The notes below the pieces were generated by a model. That model did no database searches. It was not told where the DNA came from and worked only from the letters and a program-made list of their open reading frames with translations. Of a stretch of DNA of 64,000 nucleotides, positions 21,469-32,557 are shown one piece after another; positions within the stretch are counted from its first letter, which is position 1; every line of letters begins with the position of its first letter. A program made the position numbers and the translations under genes. The stretch is from Chrysophaeum taylorii (Eukaryota > Sar > Pelagophyceae > Pelagomonadales > Pelagomonadaceae), in assembly GCA_029834535.1 (NCBI GenBank), contig JAQMWT010000533.1, positions 62,001 through 126,000 of the forward strand, in the 5' to 3' direction.

Positions 21469-21985
21469 AAGGTTCGTAAAAGACGGCGCAGTTCGAATCG
21501 GCGTCACCGTAGACCGTCTGGCCGGGTCGTCGGAGTCTGCGCGCGCGCACGATGGCGGCCGTGAGGGCGCGCATCGACAGAAATATCCCTTGTCGTTCGG
21601 GAGGTTTGGTGTAGACGACCCGATCGTCGACGAGGAGCTCGAACCTACCGGTGTCCCTCGACGACCTCACCTCCCGGATCTTCTTCTCCACGATCACGTC
21701 GGGAAATCGCGCGTTGACGAGCTGCTTGATGCGCGCGAACACCTGGGGAGCATGGCGTTCGCCGCCCGAATACCGAACGCATAGCCGGACGCGCTTCTGT
21801 TGCATCGTGCGATACTTTGCGAACGTCATCGCCGGCGCAAATCGGAAATTTCCGAGCGTGTCGTTCGTGCTGCTCGCCGCGAGCCCCACACGCCTTGGAG
21901 GACTACTCCTCCTCGAATAACAACACTGGAACCCCGAGGCCGCCGCCGCAAACACCAACACCTTCAAGAAGGCACCACCCATCAT
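21461..21985 (-). CDS. Plastid-targeted Rdx/SelW-like protein lacking the CxxC/CxxU motif
   Basis: 174 aa from the ATG at 21985. Residues 1-20 form a signal peptide ending in an ASAFAP-like site (AAAASGFQ), followed by an Arg/Ser-rich transit stretch: the bipartite signal of secondary plastids. Residues ~72-140 match the Rdx (SelW/SelT/SelH) thioredoxin-like fold: VRLCVRYSGGERHAPQVFAR, NARFPDVIVEKK, and GRFELLVDDRVVYTK. In the family the first strand is followed by CxxC or CxxU; here the place is SGGE, so the redox pair is gone. No TGA is found there. Its start is 60 bp from the divergent gene at 22046. Redox activity by the usual mechanism is unlikely. Confidence 0.7.
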   Translation of the reverse strand: MMGGAFLKVLVFAAAASGFQCCYSRRSSPPRRVGLAASSTNDTLGNFRFAPAMTFAKYRTMQQKRVRLCVRYSGGERHAPQVFARIKQLVNARFPDVIVEKKIREVRSSRDTGRFELLVDDRVVYTKPPERQGIFLSMRALTAAIVRARRLRRPGQTVYGDADSNCAVFYEPFK

Positions 21986-22045
21986 AAAACCCCAAACCCT
22001 AGTTCTTAGTCAACGTTTGTGATTGAAAAAAAAAACCCCTCCCTT

Positions 22046-22873
22046 ATGGACGAGGCTCTCGCAGCCCTCGAGGCAGCGTCGACCGAGGGCGCCGCGAGTG
22101 ATGCGGAGGCCCAAGTCGTGCGGCTCGTCGACCTTGGCGAAGCGAGCGTCGAGTTGTTGGCGCGCGCGAGGGCCGCCGTGGCCGAGCGACGGCTGCAGCG
22201 GCAGGCCGCGAAGTTGGTGGCGTCACTTGGCCCCTCGGCCCCGGCGCGCGCCTACCGCGTCGCGGCGGCCCTCGGCGACGAGCGCCTCGTGCGCCGTATT
22301 GCCCTCGAAAGGCTTTCGGAGGCGGCGACCAAGCCAACCTTTGACGATGGCGACGTCGTCGCGCTGGAGGAAACTCTAAACTTCGTAGGCGACGACCCCG
22401 CGGTCGCCGCGCCCCTCCCCTTCGTGCCCCGACGCTTTCCGCCGCCACCGCCCGCGACCGCCAAACAAGCGCTCCTACACCAGACCGTTTCTCGGTGCGA
22501 GCCGTACGTTGTCGTTCCGCCACACGAGAGTCAAAATTCGTTTGAAAATCTTCCGCGAGACGAGAGCCAACCTGTCGTTGCCTTGGCGCGAGCGCGCCTC
22601 GACTTGGTTTCTCGCATCCGGGCCTCAGACGATCCCTACGTCGACCTCGGGGGCTACCGAGGCGCTCGGTCGGCTCGAGTGCGAGCAGAGAGGGCGGGCG
22701 CGCCGCCCCCGACTACGCTCCCGACCGATCGCCAAAGGGACGACTGGACTCCGCCAAGCTTCTTCGCCCTCGACGACCCCAGACACCCCAACGCCGACGA
22801 CCCCGCTTTACTCGTTGCCTTAATTTTGCGCGGGCCTCGAGATCCCGTGGAACAACAGCAGAAACCTACTTAG
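22046..22873 (+). CDS. Hypothetical helical protein
   Basis: 275 aa from the ATG at 22046 (the frame is open a little upstream from a GTG only). Residues 1-130 are Ala/Leu/Arg-rich and helical (ALAALEAASTEGAAS, RARAAVAERRLQRQAAKLVA), followed by a Pro-rich linker (RRFPPPPPA) and a C-terminal part without a pattern I recognise. Codon use resembles the neighbours. It starts 60 bp from the Rdx-like gene and ends tail-to-tail 32 bp from the giant minus-strand gene. No function can be assigned. Confidence 0.55.
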   Translation: MDEALAALEAASTEGAASDAEAQVVRLVDLGEASVELLARARAAVAERRLQRQAAKLVASLGPSAPARAYRVAAALGDERLVRRIALERLSEAATKPTFDDGDVVALEETLNFVGDDPAVAAPLPFVPRRFPPPPPATAKQALLHQTVSRCEPYVVVPPHESQNSFENLPRDESQPVVALARARLDLVSRIRASDDPYVDLGGYRGARSARVRAERAGAPPPTTLPTDRQRDDWTPPSFFALDDPRHPNADDPALLVALILRGPRDPVEQQQKPT

Positions 22874-22905
22874 ACCTAGTCGCGCGCGAAATAGTCTTCC
22901 CCTGC

Positions 22906-23214
22906 CTAGCTCGCGACCTCGTCGGCGAAGGACATTCTGGATGTCGTACTCCCCACCGAGACGCCGCCGCCGCCGCCGCTAAATTCGAAGCTGTCCGAAG
23001 AAGATCGGATCGATTGGCCGTCGTCGCCGGATTGAAGCCCCCCGGCCTTGTTGTCATCGTTCAGCCCGCCGGCTGCTGAACTGCGGACCTCGTGCGACGC
23101 GATGTAATGCCTGGCTCCGACGCCGAACGATCCTGAGCTGCTGGACTCCGGCTTGTTGTCGGAGGTCGCGCTCTCGACAGACCCGATGCTGCTCCCGCGC
23201 TCTCGTGAGTCGGA

Positions 23215-23253
<39 letters not shown>

Positions 23254-26200
23254 CACGCTCCCTCTATCGTGGCTACTTTCGGTTCGAACGGAACCTCTCA
23301 GCGACGTGTCGTCTCGATCGCTGGGGGCGGCGGTTTCGACACTTACTCGAGGCTTGGCTCTCTGGGCGTGGTGGTCTTTTCTGTCTGCTGGCGTAGTAGT
23401 AGTAGTCGTAGTCGTAGTAGTCTCGAGGACAACATTCGACGACCGCCGATCACCCGATTGCGATGGAGGATCCGCATTGTCGACACCTTCGTCGCGAAGA
23501 AGTGTCTCGCCAACGGGCTTTTTTTCAGTAGTACTTGCGGGAGGATCCACGCTGGGTGACTCGTCGTAAGCGACGCCGAACGAACGAACATCGCGCTCGC
23601 CAAAACGTTGGTCATCATCGACGAACTCCTGGTCGTTCTCTTGGTCGACAAGAAGATTCTTAGCGCGCGACTCTTCTCGGTCGAGGACGGCGCTCCCTGT
23701 CCAAGAGAAATCGTCGTCGATTTTTTGTTCGCGAGGAGGTCTGCTCGAGATATCTTCGACGGGTTCAGGCTGGTCGTTGCTTTCGTCAACAGGTGGATCT
23801 GTAGCTTGTGACTCTTCTTGGTTGTTGCGATCGGCGCTACCTATCCAAGGAAAACCATCCTCGTCGTCTTTACGTTCGCCGCACCCGCCGCTTTCGACGC
23901 CAGGCTCGTCATCACCTTCATTCCTTGGAGAATCGTTTTTGACGCGCGACGACGCTTTTCGGTCAAGGACGGCCCTGCCTATTGAAGGAAGATCGTCCTC
24001 GCCTTCGTTGTGTATGATGCTCTCGATGGCAGGCTGGTCATCACTGTCACGCATCGGAGGATCGTTCGCAATTCGGAATGCTTCTCCGTTGAAGATGGCA
24101 CTGCCTATTGAAGGAAGGTCGCCCTCTACGTTTTCTTGATATTCGTCTCCGGTGCGAACTTCGACGGCAGGCTGGTCGCCACCTTTATTATTCATTGGAG
24201 GAGGATCAGTCGCGCGTGACCCTTCTCTATCGAACCTGGCACTTCCTACAATTGAAGGAAGATCATCCCCTTCGTGATGCTGATGTTCGTCTGCGATGCG
24301 TTCGACGGCGGGCTGGTAGTCACCTTCCTTTCTTGGAGGATCATTTGCACGGAACGATTCTCCATCGAACAAGGCACTGCTTGTTGAAGGAAGATCATCT
24401 TCGCTGTCGTTGCGTTCGTGATGTTCGACGCGTTCGGCAGCTTGCAGGTCGTCACCTTCATTCATCGGAGGATCAGTCGCGTGCGACCCTTCTCGATCGA
24501 AAATCGCACTGCCTAATAATGAAGGGAGATCATCATCTTTGTGTTCATCACGTTCAACTGCTCTGACAGCAGGCTGGTCGTCACCTTCGTTGACTGGAGG
24601 ATCAGTCGCATGTCTTGACGCTTCTCGATCGAAGGTGGCTCTGCCGATTAAAGGGAGATCATAATCATTCTCATCATCATCGTGTTGTTCGCCCGCGATT
24701 GTTCCCACAGCAAACAGACCATCGTCTTCATTCACGCGAGGATTCGTAGCGTGAGACTCTTCTCGGTAGTCGACTGCGCCACCTATCGAATGGAGCCCGT
24801 GCTCGCCTTCGCTGTATTCGTAAGGTCTGCTCGAGATGCATTCGACGGGCGGCTGGTCGCCGCCGCCTTGGTCAGCAAAATGATCTGTAGCATGGATCTC
24901 TCCTCGATCGGAGATGGCACTGCCTATTGAAGGAATATCGTCCTCGCCGTCTCTGTGTTCGTGATGTGCGATGGTTTCAATGGCAAGCAGACCATCGTTT
25001 CGAACCACGCGATGTTCCGTAGGTTGTGACGACGACTTGTCCCGGGGTTCGAGGACGTTGCTACGCGTCGAAGAAAAATCGTGCGAGTCGTCTTTGTATT
25101 CGCACTGTTTATTACTCGCATTAGTTTCGACAGCAATCAGACCATTGTTTTCGTCCACGCGAGGAGGATCCGTAGCGCGCAAATCTTCTCGGACGGAACC
25201 ACGCATCGAAGGAGCATCGTTCTTGTCGTCGTCATTGTTTTCGCTTTGTTCGCCCGAGATGTTGTCGTCACCTTCATCGTCCATTACAGGAGCAGTCACG
25301 TTTGTTATTATACTGTTGGTGGAAGGAAGATCGCGGTCATCGTCAATGTAATCGCGGTGTTCGCCCGCGATCTTATCGAACGCAGGTTGGTCGTCGCTTT
25401 CGATTATTGCAAGAGCAGTCGCGTGCGACGCTTCTCTATCCAGAACGGCACTGCCTATCGGACAAAGATCGCACTCGTCGTCCTTGTCATCTTCGTGGTG
25501 TTCGCCCGCGGCAGGCATAGCGTCGTCCACTTTGTTGACGCGATCATCAGATACTTCCGACAATTCTTTATCCACGACAGCTCCCATCGCTGAAAGATCA
25601 TGCGGCTTTTCATCTTTGTTTTCTTGATAATCGCCCGCTACATATTCCGTGTCGGGCTCGTCGTCATCGATAATATTCTCTCGTTTGACGGAAGACGTGT
25701 CCACGACGGGTGATTCATCTCGATTAAGGAAGGTACTGACTGCCAAACTAGGAACCTGCTTACGAACTTCTGCTGCGCGCGCGTCGTTGTCGTTGTCGAT
25801 GGCAGGATGGTCGTCATCAGCAGCATTGGTTGAACGATCCGTTGGCTCTCCTCGATCGGCAGCGACGGGAAGCAGATCGCGCGAAGGAACTTGAGACGAT
25901 ATCGGAGAGATGCTGTAAGCTCCCTCGTGTACCCCCTCGTGGGAGGTATCGTCGAGCACGAGGTTGTCTGTTCGTTCGAGTAAAGCCGGATTCTTCCCAG
26001 GGGGCAGAGCTGTCGCGTGCGCGTCGTCGATCGAGGGCTCGGAGACGTACTCGCACGGACGCTCGGATTCCAAGAGCAAGCCTGCCGAAAGCACGCGTAT
26101 CATTCCAGACTCCACACCTTGTTCGGTGTCGCCGTCGTCGTAGGTGATGTCGAAAGTGCCATCCGCGTGTGCTGCGGCAATCGTTCCGGGGTAATACTCG

Positions 26201-29200
26201 CCACAACCCTGGAAGTTGACTTCAACGTGCGCCCCTTCGGTTGGTTTTTTGGCTTCCTGTATCGAAGACTTTGGCACCGAACTTTCAGTTTCGCCGTCGT
26301 CGTAGGCTATCTCGTACGTGCCATCCGCGTTCGCGGCTGCGACGGCCCCCGGATACAGTGCGCCCAGACCGTGATAGTTAACGTCGACGCGGGATCCCAC
26401 CGTCAGCACGTCGGACTCGTCCATTCCGGCTTGGGAATCGGCAACTGAAGACTTTTCTCGCGAACGATCTGGATCTTCGCCCGGGTCAAATTGCGCGCTG
26501 TTCTCTTCGCCGGGGAGTTCAGCTGGTTTGGGTTCCATTGATTCGTCCTTCGTATTGTCGCGTAGTAGTTCTTCCGTGGTTGCCACCAGTGGTCCCGCCG
26601 CAGGCTCCACTAAAGCACCATATCCTCGCCCGAGCTCGTCTTCCTTCAAGGTGTCCACCGCCTCTTCCTCCACCGGCTCTTCTTTCGAAAATTGCACATC
26701 TCGCGCTATTTTTGAGGAGCTTGCTCGCGACAACGGCGGCACGTCGTATTCGTCGCGAACAACCAAAGTGCCATCCTCGTCCAGAACACGTTTTTCTTCC
26801 GTTCCAAAGCTGGCTCGACGAGGCTCTTCGTCGTCGTCGTCGTCGTCGTTATCGAGAGACACTTTTTCTTCTTTCGGATGGTCCTCGTTCTCAGATGCGA
26901 CGACGATGGATCGTGGTAACTCTTCGCCAACGACGTCTCGAGCTACGTCTACTTCTCGTGGCAGAAGCTTCTCATCGACCACCACCTCATTGTCGTCATC
27001 AGGATGTTGAGAATCGATGGTCAAATACCGAGACGATGGTAGTGCTTGCTTGTGATCAAACTCAGAAAATTCTTCTCCGTTGCTGGCACGAATTTCGTTC
27101 TCGCGGTTCTCGATGCGATTCGTAGTCTCGAGCGCGTCTTCAAAGCGCCGGCGGATTGACGAGCTGGATTTTGGTGGCGCGCTGTCCTCGAAGGAGAGAC
27201 GGCGTCGTGGATTTGCGATCCCCGCTCCTGCGAACTCCCTGGCCAACGTCAAGATTTTCACTTGGTGCTCGTCGCTCATCCCGATGTCCATCGCGATGGA
27301 TCGGATCTCGGCTTGGCTCATCTTGGCTAGTGTCGCCATGTCGGTCGCACCGCGCTCGCGAAGGGCGCCGTGGTATTCGGACAATCCAACGAAAGCCAGC
27401 TCCTTCTGCAGAGAGCCAAATAACGACGACGATGATGTCGACAGCGCCGCCGGCGTTGATGTCTTTGTTTCGTAGTTGTTGTCTTTTGAGGCCGTGCTGT
27501 CGATCGAGAACTTGCGGAGGATGGCGGCTTCAAGATCGCTTCGGGCCAGTTTGACGGCATCGTGCGGCGCCTGGTCCCAGTCGTACAGATAGTCGACAAA
27601 TGTCACCATGAGATACTTCGGATTTTCGATGAGCTCCTGTCGGAGCGCATCGTAGGCCATCTCCTTGTCGACGTCGTCCTTGAGTACGGCCGTGATGAGC
27701 ACGGCCGGTGCTTTCGGTACGAAAGTCACGTCGTCCAGATCCCAGTCGCAGGTAGCTCGTACTTGCTCGATGGTGAAGGCACATGCCGCCACTTCGCACG
27801 GATCGAAACCGGGAGCAAACTTGACGTTAAAGCGCACGACGCGCCCTGTCGACGAAAGGTCAGAAGACAGAATGCTCCGCGCGGACTCGCTGTACTTGTG
27901 TGCTTGCGACAAGAGCATTACCTTTGGGTCCGAGAGCATTGGGGGCATTGGTCGCGGCATGTCGTCAGATTCGAACGCGATTTGCTTGCTCGCGCTAGCA
28001 CCGCCATTCGCAACGAGCTCTTTGTCTTCGTCGTCCTCCTTCCGCATCAAGGAACCATAGGCCTCCTCCTCCTCCTCCTCCTCCTCCGGCATGATGATCT
28101 CCTCTTCGATGACTGAGTGCTCCCCAAGAACCACCGAGTGCTCCTCGTGAACAGAGACTGGAGAGTCCTGCAGCGAGACGCGTTGCGACGGGGTGATGGT
28201 GCCCGTGATGATGCAGGCAAATGTCGCGCATTTGTTGAGCTCGTTCAAGACTTGGTCGGCAGGACAAGGTAGTCGCGCCCGAAGGACAATCATGTTCCGA
28301 GGTGCGGCGAGCAAGTCGACGTTGTCCGACCACTCGATCTCCCGCAGAAGCTCGCTCTCGCGGGCGAGTTGGTCTACGAGATCGCGGATCGAAGACGCGT
28401 CTACATCACCTTCAAGCAACACGCCAAACGTGTGCTCCGAACCTAACGGCACGGGTTGCTGCTGGGGCTTGTCCTGTTGTTGGTCCTTCCCTATAGGGTT
28501 ATCGCCATCGATGAGCTCTAAGCTGACGTCGTTCGACGCGTGCGAGCACACAACGCGCAAGGCGCTTTCCGTCTCTTGGACCTTATCTGAATCGACGCGG
28601 CATTGGACACGCATCTCCCCCGAATGCGACACGGTGACGGTCTCATCGACGAACTCGATGCCGCGCAGCGTATCGAGCGACGGGACGCCAACGATGGATC
28701 TCGTTGTTTTCAACCAATCAACCAAGTCTTCAGCAGCTTTCGCGACGTCGTCTTCGCTCGGCGCCAATGCCACGCGCAGGGACGCCGCAACGCGCATACG
28801 CACTCGCTGGGAAGGCGACGGGCTCTCCGTGACTCGGCGAACGACGTCGTCGTCGTCTTCAAATTCGCGCGGCCTCTCGGTGTTGCTCGGTGGAGGAGGA
28901 GGCGCGCGCTGTTGCTTGAGGTACTCGACTTCAGCGTCGAGCTGGGCTTTGCGGATTCTGCGGCGCGCGTCGAGGTGCTTTGTTCTCTTCTTGTCGCGGC
29001 TCTGGTGCTTGAGCCGCGACAGCTCGTTCTCGACGTCCTTGCCCATTTTGTCGCGCTGCGCTTTGCGCTTTGCGTTTTGAGTCGCGTTGAGTTGCCGCTC
29101 TCGTGCTCGAAGCGCGAGCCGCTGCTGCTGCTGCTGCTTCTTGCGCTCCTCAACCCGCTGCGAGGGTTTGGTGTTGTTCGCCTTGTTTTCGCGTCGGGCC

Positions 29201-29652
29201 GCGACGACGAAGACGGTCTCGGCTGCCGCACGAAGGTCTTCGACCGACGTTGCGTTCAAGAACGCGGCCAGCTTTTCGGCATGACTCTTTTTCAAGCGAT
29301 AGCGCGTCTCGAGGACGGCGATCCGCTCGAGGAGCTGCACGACGCGCTCGACTCCGACGCGCGGATCTCCGGCGATGTTCTCATCTTCGACAACAGCAGC
29401 CTCAATCGGCTCTCGCCCCGTATACTCCGAGAGGAGCTCGAGTTCGCGGCTTCGGATTGCGACGAGCTCGTCGGTCCGCGCCTTGAGGTGGCGCAGCCGG
29501 TCGTTCTCGGCCCGCCGCTCCTCGAGGATGCGCTCGGCTTGGCTCACGTCGAGCTCGATCGACATCCGCGCGCCTTCGGACCGGTCCGGTGGATGCGACG
29601 ACGACGATGACGACGCCCAGGCCGTTCGCGCGGCGGCGTGGGGTGACATCAT
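22906..29652 (-). CDS. Giant coiled-coil, SAM and Tudor-like protein with acidic ~45-aa repeats
   Basis: 2248 aa in one exon; the ATG at 29652 is the first in frame (upstream only GTG). Domains in order: charged coiled coil ~20-270; a central region of unknown fold ~280-720; a SAM domain ~737-807 (FVGLSEYHGALRERGATDMA, then LTLAREFAGAG); two Tudor-like modules ~1074-1190 (GSRVDVNYHGLGALYPGAVA, DGTYEIAYDDGETE; EVNFQGCGEYYPGTIAAAHA, DGTFDITYDDGDTE); then about 15 degenerate copies of a ~45-aa acidic unit around DLPSIGSAVLDREASHATDP; a poly-Asp run; and a Ser/Gly tail. SAM domains bind proteins or RNA and Tudor-like folds bind modified Lys/Arg or proteins. The overall role is unknown; a scaffold is likely. 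Confidence 0.75.
23560..25640 (-). repeat. Coding minisatellite, ~135-bp units (about 15 copies)
   Basis: Within the giant gene the protein repeats a unit of about 45 residues: (D)DLPSIGSAxxDREASHATDPPxNEGDDQPAVExx followed by a His/Glu/Asp-rich linker. Central units are most alike, outer ones are worn, as expected for repeats expanding from the middle by unequal crossing-over. The frame is kept throughout, so the repeats are selected as protein. Confidence 0.75.
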
Positions 29653-30232
29653 CGGGGTTGAACAACCTCGAAAATCATGTTTTGCAGCATTGCATGCTTC
29701 GCATATAACTTTCTTTCGGTAAACCGGTCTTTCTTTACTACTACAATTCACTTATTTATCCGAGAGCTTTAGAAAGAAAGAAAACAAGCAAGCAAGATTT
29801 TTTCGGTTTTCAAAAAAAAAAAAAGTCGCGAGAGCTTGTAAAAATAAATACTTGGAGGAGGAGGAGGGGTACCCCGAGGCGCTAAGGGAAGGGGGGGGGG
29901 GGCGCAGTAGAACCAGCAGCAGAGAAGGGTTCTCTCGTCGGAGGAGGGGTACCCCGAGGCGCTAAGGGAAGGGGGCGCAGTAGAACCAGCAGCAGAGAAG
30001 GGTTCTCTCGTCGCCGCGCCAGGCAGGCAGCCAGCCACGGCCCAGCGCATGTCGGAGAGAGGTGTAGTAGTGGCGCATGGCGGAGCGAGGGCGGAAATGA
30101 ATAAAATGTAGAAAAATCGAAGTAGATTGGTCGAGGTGGTAGGACGAAAAGGTATGCGGTAGTGGTCGAATCGGAGTCGGAAAAGAGAAACCCCCAAAAG
30201 AGGCCAGGGGTTGGTTGGTTATAAAGAAGAAG
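29653..30232. other. Intergenic stretch with an imperfect tandem duplication
   Basis: About 580 bp between two minus-strand genes; it should hold the promoter of the giant SAM/Tudor gene and the 3' end of the adenylosuccinate synthetase transcript. Units 29861-29940 and 29941-30013 are direct copies beginning GAGGAGGGGTACCCCGAGGC and differ mainly in the length of a G run (11-12 versus 5). A poly-A/T stretch lies at about 29810-29824. No gene seen. Confidence 0.65.
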
Positions 30233-31615
30233 CTAGAGGCCTGGCATGACGAAGATGTCGCGGCGGCCCGGTCCCACGCCGACCCAAGAAACGGCGAGGT
30301 CCGCGTGGTGTTCGATCGCGCGGACGTAATTTTGGGCTTGGGATGGAAGCTGCGAGAAGCTGGTACAGCCGGTGATGTCTTGGTGCCAGCCGTCGAGTTC
30401 GACGTAGGTGACTTGGACGCGGGCCAGGTCGTCGAGGGACGCGGGAAAGTGAACGCGGGGAAGCTTCTCGGCGTCGAGGTGGTAGTCGACGGCGATCTTG
30501 AGCGTGGGGATGCCGGTGAGGACGTCGAGTTTCGTGAGGCAGATGGAGTCGTAGCCGTTGACGGCGGCCGAGTAGCGGAGAAGGGGAGCGTCGAGCCAGC
30601 CGCACCGGCGCTTGCGTCCGGTGGTCGTGCCGTACTCTCGTCCAACGGTGCTCAGGTGGTGGCCGGGGCCGTTGTCGTCGAGGTCGAGTTCGGTCGGGAA
30701 GGGTCCGGCGCCGACGCGCGTGGTGTAGGCCTTGACGACGCCGAGGACGCAGTCGACGCGGCGAGGCGGGACGCCGAGGCCGGTACACACGCCGCCGGCC
30801 GTCGTGGTCGACGAGGTCACGAACGGATAGGTCCCAAAGTCGGGATCGAGGAGGGCGGCATTAGCGCCCTCGGCGAGGATTTTGTCGCCGCGGTCGAGGG
30901 CCTCGTGGATCAGAGCGACGGTGTCGCGGATAGCGCCGGCGGCGACGAGCCGAGCGGCGTATGATTCGATTCGGGACACATTTTCCTCCGAAACCCCGGG
31001 GTAGTGCTTGGCTTGAAAAGCGCGGATCGCGCGCACCTTCTCCCCGACAGACCCGTCCTTGAGGTCGGCGAATCGGATGCCGTTCCGGTTCGCTTTCGAC
31101 GCGTAACACGGACCGATCCCGCGCTTCGTGGTACCGAGAGCGCCCCCCCCTTTCTCCGCTTCGAGCATTCCGTCGATCTCGCGGTGGGAATCCAAAACGA
31201 CGTGGGCGCGCGTCGAAATCGCGAGGCGACCGAGGGCCTCTGGATCCCCCAGCTCCTCGAGCTCGTCGAACATCGTCGGAAGGTGCGCGACGACGCCGTT
31301 CCCGATCACGTTCAGGCAGCGCTTGTGGAGCATGCCGCACGGCAGCAAGTGGAAGGCGAACTTCTTTCCGTCCACCTCGAGCGTGTGCCCGGCGTTCGCC
31401 CCCCCGTTGAACCGCGCGACGATGTCCACATCGCTCGCGAGCACGTCGACGAGCTTCCCCTTTCCTTCATCCCCCCACTGGGCTCCCAGCACCACGCAAA
31501 CCTGGGCCCGCCGACCCGTCACGTCCTTCTCTCGTCTGCGTCTCATCAGCAACACGGCCCACCACACCGCCGCCGCCGCCGCGCCCCCCAGGACGGCGAG
31601 ACTCAGCTCCTTCAT
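30233..31615 (-). CDS. purA: Adenylosuccinate synthetase
   Basis: 460 aa from the ATG at 31615. Makes adenylosuccinate from IMP, aspartate and GTP, the first committed step to AMP. Visible motifs: the GTP-binding loop QWGDEGKGKLVDVLA (~48-62), RFNGGANAGHT, GTTKRGIGPCYASK, the family signature in TSSTTTAGGVCTGLG, VTYVELDGW and the C-terminal VSWVGVGPGR. The first ~40 residues are a hydrophobic helix plus an Arg cluster (AAAAAVWWAVLLMRRRREK), which may be a plastid or mitochondrial leader or a membrane anchor; no ASAFAP-like site is obvious. The start is 81 bp from the divergent double-C2 gene. Length agrees with the usual 430-460 aa. Confidence 0.93.
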   Translation of the reverse strand: MKELSLAVLGGAAAAAVWWAVLLMRRRREKDVTGRRAQVCVVLGAQWGDEGKGKLVDVLASDVDIVARFNGGANAGHTLEVDGKKFAFHLLPCGMLHKRCLNVIGNGVVAHLPTMFDELEELGDPEALGRLAISTRAHVVLDSHREIDGMLEAEKGGGALGTTKRGIGPCYASKANRNGIRFADLKDGSVGEKVRAIRAFQAKHYPGVSEENVSRIESYAARLVAAGAIRDTVALIHEALDRGDKILAEGANAALLDPDFGTYPFVTSSTTTAGGVCTGLGVPPRRVDCVLGVVKAYTTRVGAGPFPTELDLDDNGPGHHLSTVGREYGTTTGRKRRCGWLDAPLLRYSAAVNGYDSICLTKLDVLTGIPTLKIAVDYHLDAEKLPRVHFPASLDDLARVQVTYVELDGWHQDITGCTSFSQLPSQAQNYVRAIEHHADLAVSWVGVGPGRRDIFVMPGL

Positions 31616-31696
31616 CTTTCCCGGGTTTAGGATTGTTTTTGTTATTAGGGTTTGAGTGTCCGTCCATGGCGGTGATTTGTTGAGTGGCCGCGCACG

Positions 31697-32557
31697 ATGC
31701 GGATCTTGAAGGTGACCGTGGTCGAGGCGGAAAATGTGGTGCAGTGCGAGACGACCGGGACCGATTCCTACGCGGAAATCAAGTTCATCGACCTGGTTGG
31801 GCGCGAGATTAAAAAAGAATCGGCGAAGACCTCGGTGATCTCGAACACCCTGTCTCCCGTGTGGAACGAAGAGTTTGAGTTCGGCGAACACTACGACCTC
31901 TCCCACGCCGACCACCTCCCGAAGATGAAGGTGCGCGTCTGGGACTGGAACCGGATCCAGAAACACACGTGCATTGGCGTCGTGACGATGGAGCTCGAAG
32001 CCGTCGACGAATCCGGCAGAGAGAGCGACGCGTGGTACCCGCTCCAAAAAGACAAAATCGCGACAAAGGCATCCGGTAGAATTCGATTGAAGATGCGCTT
32101 TTTGACCGACGACGAGTCGGGCTACGTCACCAAGCCGTCCTACGATCCCTTCCCTTTCGAAGGAGTCGAAGGCTACGAAGACCCGTCGCAACCCCAGAAC
32201 GAGCTCTGGGTACGGGTCGTGCAGGCGCGCAGCTTGCGCGTGATGGACTCGAGGTCCATTTTGGCAGGCTCGGGCGGCTCCTCGGACCCCTACGCCTACG
32301 TTTCGGTGACGGGCTGCGAGGCGCGGAGAACGTCCGTCCGGAAAAAGACTTTGGAGCCTATCTGGAACGAGCAGTTCGCCTTCGCGGTAACGGACCCCGA
32401 AGCCTTTTTGGATGTTTGGGTCTACGACGAAGACCAGTTCAGTTCGGATTTCATGGGCAAATTCAGCTTGCCCTTGTCGAGATTTGAGGAAAGAAAGAGG
32501 CTTCGACAATGGTTCAAGCTTCTTGACAAGAAGGGCGAGGCCGCCGCCGGCGGGTGA
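31697..32557 (+). CDS. Double C2-domain protein
   Basis: 286 aa from the ATG at 31697. Two C2 domains: ~1-125 (KVTVVEAENVV, TGTDSYAEIKF, SPVWNEEFEF, VRVWDWNRI) and ~170-280 (WVRVVQARSL, GSSDPYAYVSV, EPIWNEQFAFAV, VWVYDEDQFSSDFMGKF). The second keeps the Asp residues of the Ca2+ loops (SSDPY, YDEDQFSSD); the first has fewer (DWN), so Ca2+ binding there is doubtful. No signal or membrane segment. Likely a cytosolic Ca2+/phospholipid-binding adaptor. It lies 2.8 kb upstream of the ferlin, another C2 protein, on the same strand. Head-to-head with adenylosuccinate synthetase. Confidence 0.85.
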   Translation: MRILKVTVVEAENVVQCETTGTDSYAEIKFIDLVGREIKKESAKTSVISNTLSPVWNEEFEFGEHYDLSHADHLPKMKVRVWDWNRIQKHTCIGVVTMELEAVDESGRESDAWYPLQKDKIATKASGRIRLKMRFLTDDESGYVTKPSYDPFPFEGVEGYEDPSQPQNELWVRVVQARSLRVMDSRSILAGSGGSSDPYAYVSVTGCEARRTSVRKKTLEPIWNEQFAFAVTDPEAFLDVWVYDEDQFSSDFMGKFSLPLSRFEERKRLRQWFKLLDKKGEAAAGG

